A DNA stretch of 64,000 nucleotides from Kappaphycus alvarezii. Lineage: Eukaryota; Rhodophyta; Florideophyceae; Gigartinales; Solieriaceae. Both the position numbers and the translations under genes were made by a program. Positions 58,701-64,000 of the stretch are shown here, in pieces; the stretch's first letter is position 1; each line of letters opens with the position of its first letter. The stretch is from the NCBI GenBank assembly GCA_002205965.3, contig NADL03000122.1, positions 1-64,000 on the forward strand, written 5' to 3'. The notes below the pieces were generated by a model. That model did no database searches. It saw only the letters and a list, made by a program, of their open reading frames with translations, and was not told where the DNA came from.

Positions 58701-59836
58701 TTCTTATCCATTCTGGGTCCGGAAGAAGCTACGCAAATAAAATAACTCCCGCGAAAAAGTTACAATGAAGTCAGTGTTGCGCATTGCAGGTCGTTCGAAG
58801 CAGTTTTTAGGCCACCTGCGCTCCCGTCGGAAGTCTATCGTCGTTCGAAAACACTTTAAGTCCTCCCACTTCTTGAAGACGCTCCCCCGAATAGCGTGAA
58901 TGTAGACCGCAGATTCCGTATGGTCGCGCACCCCAACACATTTGAGTCAATCTGTTTCATCGCCACTGTAACCAAAAAACTCGGGAGCCACGCGTGAAAA
59001 ACGAGCTGGAACTAGCATCAGATACGCTATAGGGTTCCTTGCGCCTAAAGTGGGGGTAGCAGTGGTACAAAGAGAGTCAACGGGCTGGGGATGGACACGT
59101 TCCGATAACACGGCTACGCCTCAGCTATCGTCGCCACAGGACTCGATACTGGTGTAAATGAGCTGCAATTTTCCGCGATACGTTTTCTAGACACCTGCAT
59201 TAAATTCTAATTGATGTGCCCCACGTCTAGTCGCCTTTCTGAGCGAACAGCTAGGTCTGCACTTTCCGGATCTCCGGTATGGTCTGAACGGCAACTGAGC
59301 AATAGGAACACTAGTTATAACACACAAACTTACTCGCATGTGACTACTATGTTTGCAAGTACAACCGAAACTCGGGTTATTCATGTAGCTCAAAACGGCC
59401 CCTGCATCCTCAGTTTTAAATGAAATTTATTCAACAATTTAATATACCATTTCAAGGCTTATGAGCTACAAGAGACCATCCAAAACCCAAATAACACGCC
59501 TCCGCAGTTTTTAGCTCCTAACAACAATTTCAAGACACTCGTACCGGAGCCTCGGACCATTGCTGCCCGTCATAAACTCGTAACCGTGGCGAGCTCGACA
59601 GGAAAAGTTAAAACGCAAGTACTGCGAGTTAGGAAACCAAGATACATTCGATGATCTCCTCACAGGGTTGAAAGTCCTCGCTTTGCATCAATACGCTACC
59701 GTAAAGCCCCAGGACAGGAAGTATCGGTACGCAGAGATGCATGCGTCACTGCATGTCAGCCAAATACTCCGTAATATGTGGACGTAAGCTAGAAAGAGAG
59801 AGAGTAGGGACTGCACAGAATTTATCGCACTGAAAA
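55748..59836 (+). other. Heavily decayed interior of the candidate element
   Basis: Short plus-strand open pieces without recognisable domains: 55,801-56,019 (72 codons, basic), 57,598-57,786 (62 codons, RVDYNQQQSQCIKPRTGQF) and 58,107-58,355 (82 codons). A perfect 14 bp palindrome CGATCCATGGATCG lies at 58,200-58,213. No catalytic D-D-E, YxDD or D-S/T-G could be defended. Confidence 0.35.
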
Positions 59837-60775
59837 ATGGATAAAAAGCTGCTCCTAGGACGAAGTCGAGCGTCGAAAGCAATACTCTTCCATCCCCGAT
59901 GCGACTCGTACTTGAAAAAGAATAACTCCCGGTCGAATAGTTTCGGTAGAACTACCATACCGATACTTGGGGAAATACCAGCCGAAGATTCACCCAAAAC
60001 TCTGCGTGTCTCCCGCACCTCTCGAATCAGGTGTGAAAACTCAAGCTGGTTGTCCAAATTCTCGGTGCATCTCATGAACGATAATTCTTAGTTGCCCAAG
60101 AACGCACAAGAAGGCACCATGCTTCCAGCACTGTTTCCAGAAATAATCCTTTACTGCCATGAATACCCGTAGTTTCTGATTTTGGAGGCTGACCGAGGAA
60201 TGACGGGCGAGTTGACCGTAATGAAATTCGTGAAGGGAAGATCCGAAGAGACAGAGGTAATCATCAACCGGGATCGGTACTTGGCCACTCATGGAAAATG
60301 CCGCTCCACAACCCATATAAGCGCGCTAATTAAACTCGCCACCGAGGTCGAATAAGCACTTCTGCGAATCATACACTCGCCACTCCCTTCTTGGCTGCAT
60401 TTCCTCCGGCCCACCTCCACTGGTGAAGAATTCCACTCTGTAACCCAGGTTGCGCATGTCGTGCTCACCCTCCATCGCTCACTCAACGGAGACTTCTTGC
60501 CGAGGAAAATGGATTAAGATTTGTGGATGGATGTAGAGAACAGGCGTAGGAGCAGGTGTTGCTGCGTTACTGGCTGGCGATTGATGAAAGAACAAGGACA
60601 CAGAGATGGAAATGGATACGATGTCCAATCTCGGTACCGTGGTTGGAAGGTGATAAATGTCATCTGGAGAGCTTACCGGCCGCCGGGTATTTCAGTTCTC
60701 GAGGTTGGTCGACATGATTTAGATGGTTTCATTGTTGGAGCAAAAGGTAGTTGGCGCGAAAGTACCGGAACATGA
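59837..60775 (+). pseudogene. 3' coding remnant of the candidate element
   Basis: One plus frame with few stops: 59,837-60,091 (84 codons, basic start MDKKLLLGRSRASKAILFH). After stops it continues as MTGELTVMKFVKGRSEETEV and INRDRYLATHGKCR, then ALIKLATEVE and a stop at 60,353, and resumes at 60,521-60,775 with WKVINVIWRAYRPPGISVLE and DLDGFIVGAKGSW. It ends about 50 bp before the right LTR-like repeat, as a last ORF would. Family unknown. Confidence 0.38.
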
Positions 60776-60824
60776 GGATGTGTTACAACTTAAGGAAGGA
60801 GAGGTTGCAGTATACTTGCGGAGC

Positions 60825-61115
60825 TGCTACAGTGAGATGGTCGTTTAAGAAATCGAGATCAGGTACTTACCCACATGTGATATGGATTGCTAGTGACAGA
60901 TTTTTCTGTTATTGAAAGTTTCAAGTAGCTTACTATAAGTAGGTATATATTTATTGGCTTCTTGTAGCTATTTCTTTGGGTTGTGAAATCATAAAGTCGA
61001 GCTGATCATAAGCTACCGTCGAACTCAATCGAAGACGGTACCGGTAAGGCACTTTTGCCTTTGAAACATTCCTTAACAGTAAACCGTCCCCGGTTATCCA
61101 CCTCCCTGTCACACT
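60825..61115 (+). repeat. Right LTR-like direct repeat
   Basis: Partner of 53,803-54,095, offset by about 7,022 bp in the same orientation. The TATA-like box is not kept here. Together the pair bounds an internal region of about 6.7 kb, a typical size for an LTR retrotransposon. Confidence 0.5.
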
Positions 61116-61573
61116 TATCTTTTCTCTTAACACCAGTAATTTTCTGTTTTTAACAATTTTAGATTACTTACTGCGAATATTCCCTACAGCTCTCTCTGAA
61201 ATCGGGTGTTCCACTCGCTTACTTCTTCAACCTCACGCTTGGTTTCCAAAAAGGCGTCATTGACATGATGAAGTGACAAAATAGACACGCACATGGTATA
61301 AATTTCAACAAACTAGACCTTGGCCTGAAAAATGGTGCTTGATTAACCTTATTGAATAGCGGAACAAGCATAAACATAGTTCCAATAAAAACCTAGAACA
61401 GATCTGTGTTAATATTGGTCAAAAATACACATTTGGAATAACATTAATTCTTTTTGCGAATTTTCGCGCAGAGGATGCTGTTCTGTCTTATTCTACCATG
61501 AAATTATTTAGTACTTTACTGTGCCGTACTATACTATACAGGTTCATTTCAAGCTATTTCTGTACTGTACACT

Positions 61574-61597
61574 TACTGTGCACTGCAGCTCACAGTA
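61574..61597. other. Inverted repeat in an ACTGT-rich patch
   Basis: TACTGTG, 10-base spacer, CACAGTA. It sits in 61,500-61,640, where ACTGT / ACAGT and TACTAT motifs recur many times on both strands. Confidence 0.6.
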
Positions 61598-61644
61598 CAT
61601 ATGTAACTCTACAGCACTGTAATGTAAAATTCTGTAATGCAAGC

Positions 61645-61676
61645 GTCCTTATCCGAAAATGTCCTTATCCGAAAAT
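61645..61676. repeat. 16 bp tandem duplication
   Basis: GTCCTTATCCGAAAAT occurs twice head to tail with no difference, indicating recent slippage or a short duplication. Confidence 0.85.
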
Positions 61677-63655
61677 GCTAGAACATGTTGTCATAATTTA
61701 TTGTAAAATATATTGTAATATCTAATTTGTTTTTTAAAAAATCTACAGTTGGTGATACATTACATACTGTGCGTTCCATTTCACGAAAGGTGCAGTGATT
61801 CCATTTCTTGCTGGACTTTCCAACGTTTTTACTTCTAGAGTATTTATGATTATACTCCACGTATTACCGTGCATTACAATATTGCCTAGTCATAAGTGGA
61901 GATTAGATACAACACCTGGATGGTATAAATATAGATTTGCTGAGTTTCTGTATTTCTTTCTTTATTTTGGATTTTTTGTGTGACATGTAAATTGTGCTTT
62001 TTTGGAACTAACGTTGGACATGATAGAAAGGGCGGAAAGGGCGGGTAAGCAGTCGATAGCCACGTCAATTTTGCAATTGAACAAGACAAATTAGGAAAAG
62101 CAAATAATTAATGTAGACGTTCGAACCTCGGGAGGATAATTAGCAATAGAGCTGATGCTATGAGCTCGAGACACTTTGGTCCGGACAAAGATCTCTGTGC
62201 TGTATTATTCTCCAGTTTATTAGAACTTTGATGAAGCAGAGGGCAAAAGGACTTTGAAGACAATGAGAAAAATGTTATTGGCTTCATTGCATTCTTTATA
62301 TTTGGAAAAAGAGGATTTCTCGGTAAAAGTTGCCCAAGCTTGAATGTTAAAAATTAAATGACACGAAAGGAATTTTTACGATTTTAACTCGAGAAGTGAG
62401 GGCAGACTACGAAAATTTTATCTCAACGAATTATTGTTTCCATTTTTAGGTGGCTTCGTTTTTACCATTCTAATTCATTTTGTTTTCTTTAGTCTATTTC
62501 ATAGAAATTATCTTAAATGTGTTCCAAACTAGGGAACATTTATTCTATGTAAAAACATATTGGTAAAAATATTTCGTAAGCGCAAAGGCGCGGGGTAAAT
62601 GGCAAGAACGGGAAGAGTATGCATTTCGCTTGGCCATAATATAATCAATTTTTGGTAAATATTCGGTAATTGGATTTTTATGAGACAGTATAAGGGTAGA
62701 AGTTGCCATTATTAGAAGCAGTGAAGTATTAATTAATACAAAAATTAATAATAAGACCTCATGGTATGTATATAATGTATTCTAAGTCATTAGAAGAAGA
62801 ACTTTGAAATTTTTGTCGGAATAGCTTGATTTTTTAAATCATAGATTTAGAAGTAAGGATTGCATGTGCGATATCATTCGAGTATATTTTGAATCATTTG
62901 ATGCTTCAGTATTAGCGAGTGAAGCTAATTATAAAAATCAAGAATAGAAGAGAATAGCAAAAGATGTGTTCTTTCTGTTGCATATAAAATGAAAGAATTA
63001 CATACTTGTAAATTTTAAGTATAGGAAATTATCCTGTTGATATGAAATCACTTCTACTTTGGTGGTCGAAAATATAAACATATATTCAAGAAAGATGGGA
63101 TGAAGTTCTGAAGGCAGGAATGGAGAATAAAACTAAGAAAACAATGTAAACCGAAAATAATATGGTCTAGATAAGGAAACGTTTTGATTATTTGACTCGA
63201 ATAGAAGTAACAGAAATTAGAAACCCTACTCGAATGGAATCGGTTGCCGAAGCGGAAAATAGTGGATAATATGCCGTCGGGGGTATGAAAATGTGAATGC
63301 AGATCAGAATATGAGAAAAATTGTGTAATAATAGCTAGAATGCTGTTCGGAATGCTGTGCTGGACTTGGAAGGTTAAGTTAGATTTCAACCCCTTCAATA
63401 ATACCAATTTAGAGAGAATTGGCAGATTTGAAGAAGGTGACAATGGCGTATTTCACTATTTGAAAAGTTTCTGCATAAAGTTATATTAAGCTCTTTCAAA
63501 TGCGTTTTTTGTATAATAATGCGGGTCTTTAATGCGTCAGACCGGGAATGGTATTTTTTGTGATACTTTGAGATTTTCTTTCTTCGTTCTTAATGCTACT
63601 ACTTCTTCGAGAAATGAAACGAGTATCTCAAGGTATTATTCAAGCAGGTGTTTAG

Positions 63656-64000
63656 GATGAATCAGTGCTTGAGGTAGATGCGGACGTCGATGTCCTCCTG
63701 AAATTAGAATCTGATGGCGTCTTGAGTTCTAATCTTCTCAACCTCTGGGTTTCCCCGGCTCCCTCCGCACCGGTTCATGTCCACGAATCCTTTCTTTGTA
63801 CTCTTCTGGAGACGAAGGATGTTCCCTTGGTATCCTTTTTGTCGGTACTGGGCGATATCCCGAGGGATCAGAATATAACAAATTGTTATCCTCCGCTCTC
63901 AATCGGACAAAAAGGTAAATCTATTAGATATTTTGGCATCCTGTCAGACCAGGAGAGCTCGCAGCACTGGCAAACCTTATTTTATAGTACCAGGTGGGGT
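63656..64000 (+). CDS. Partial open frame running off the right edge
   Basis: 115 codons open to the last base without a stop. It starts after TTTAG, a possible 3' splice site, with DESVLEVDADVDVLLKLESD, and continues VSPAPSAPVHVHESFLCTLL, DIPRDQNITNCYPPLSIGQ and ILSDQESSQHWQTLFYSTR. Composition is richer in C and G than the preceding 2.5 kb. It is the only long frame in the right 3 kb that looks like unbroken coding sequence. No family recognised; start and end lie outside what can be seen. Confidence 0.42.

Larger units (their letters stand above)
53803..61115 (+). mobile_element. Candidate decayed LTR-type retroelement
   Basis: About 7.3 kb bounded by degenerate direct repeats, with plus-strand coding traces inside at 54,157-55,747, 57,598-57,786, 58,107-58,355 and 59,837-60,775. 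I could not find clear protease, reverse-transcriptase or integrase motifs, so the class is not established. A non-retroviral gene between diverged repeats is the alternative. Confidence 0.42.
61116..63655. other. AT-rich stretch without a callable gene
   Basis: Low-GC sequence with scattered short frames. A minus-strand 129-codon frame at 63,054-63,443 is Phe/Ser/Leu/Ile-rich, as expected from purine-rich plus-strand DNA, and is not called. No RNA gene seen. Confidence 0.5.

Noticed and set aside
63054..63443. 129-codon minus-strand frame rich in Phe, Ser, Leu and Ile
   Set aside because: The plus strand is purine-rich here, which alone gives long hydrophobic minus frames. No domain, no convincing start context and no continuation.
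1..64000. CRISPR arrays, bacterial operons, tRNA genes
   Set aside because: No regularly spaced short repeats, no ribosome-binding sites before runs of genes, and no cloverleaf could be supported by eye.

Overview
This looks like an anonymous, repeat-rich eukaryotic chromosome segment. I see no operons, ribosome-binding sites, rRNA, tRNA or CRISPR array. Coding traces are short, broken by stops and frame changes, and surrounded by AT-rich non-coding DNA. A plant, animal or oomycete is not excluded; a filamentous fungus with a large repeat content is my best guess, but no gene proves it.

Positions 1 to about 47,630 form one tandem array with a period near 13.7 kb. Units start at 1 (U1), 13,616 (U2), 27,364 (U3) and 41,089 (U4). 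U1-U3 are nearly identical between about 1,640 and 38,980. The outer parts (1-1,640, 39,000-41,088 and all of U4) are older, clearly diverged copies. Each full unit has three parts: an AT-rich left arm (about 5.66 kb), a GC-rich block (about 5.4 kb) and an AT-rich right arm (about 2.6 kb). U4 is only a left arm. Its homology stops at the point where the GC block begins in the other units, and it carries two segments (about 185 and 920 bp) that U1-U3 lack.

The left arm holds a series of minus-strand open segments that read like pieces of one large dead gene. Comparing U2 with U4 in one segment, substitutions are not concentrated at synonymous sites, so decay was neutral. The right arm has open segments on both strands and, in U3, a foldback where about 125 bp is inverted relative to U1 and U2. 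The GC block has strong pyrimidine bias on the plus strand from about 6,300 to 10,900 (U1 coordinates) and the opposite bias from 5,700 to 6,150. It also has two perfect hairpins, very long overlapping open frames that are probably a composition effect, and one Ser/Arg-rich frame that may be real.

From 47,630 to 64,000 the sequence is single copy within the window. It holds decayed coding remnants: a plus-strand fragment at 47,852, a minus-strand membrane-protein-like remnant at 50,554-51,699, and a candidate LTR-type element at 53,803-61,115 bounded by degenerate direct repeats of about 290 bp. At the right edge an open frame runs off the window from 63,656. I recognised no gene by name, so all gene symbols are blank.
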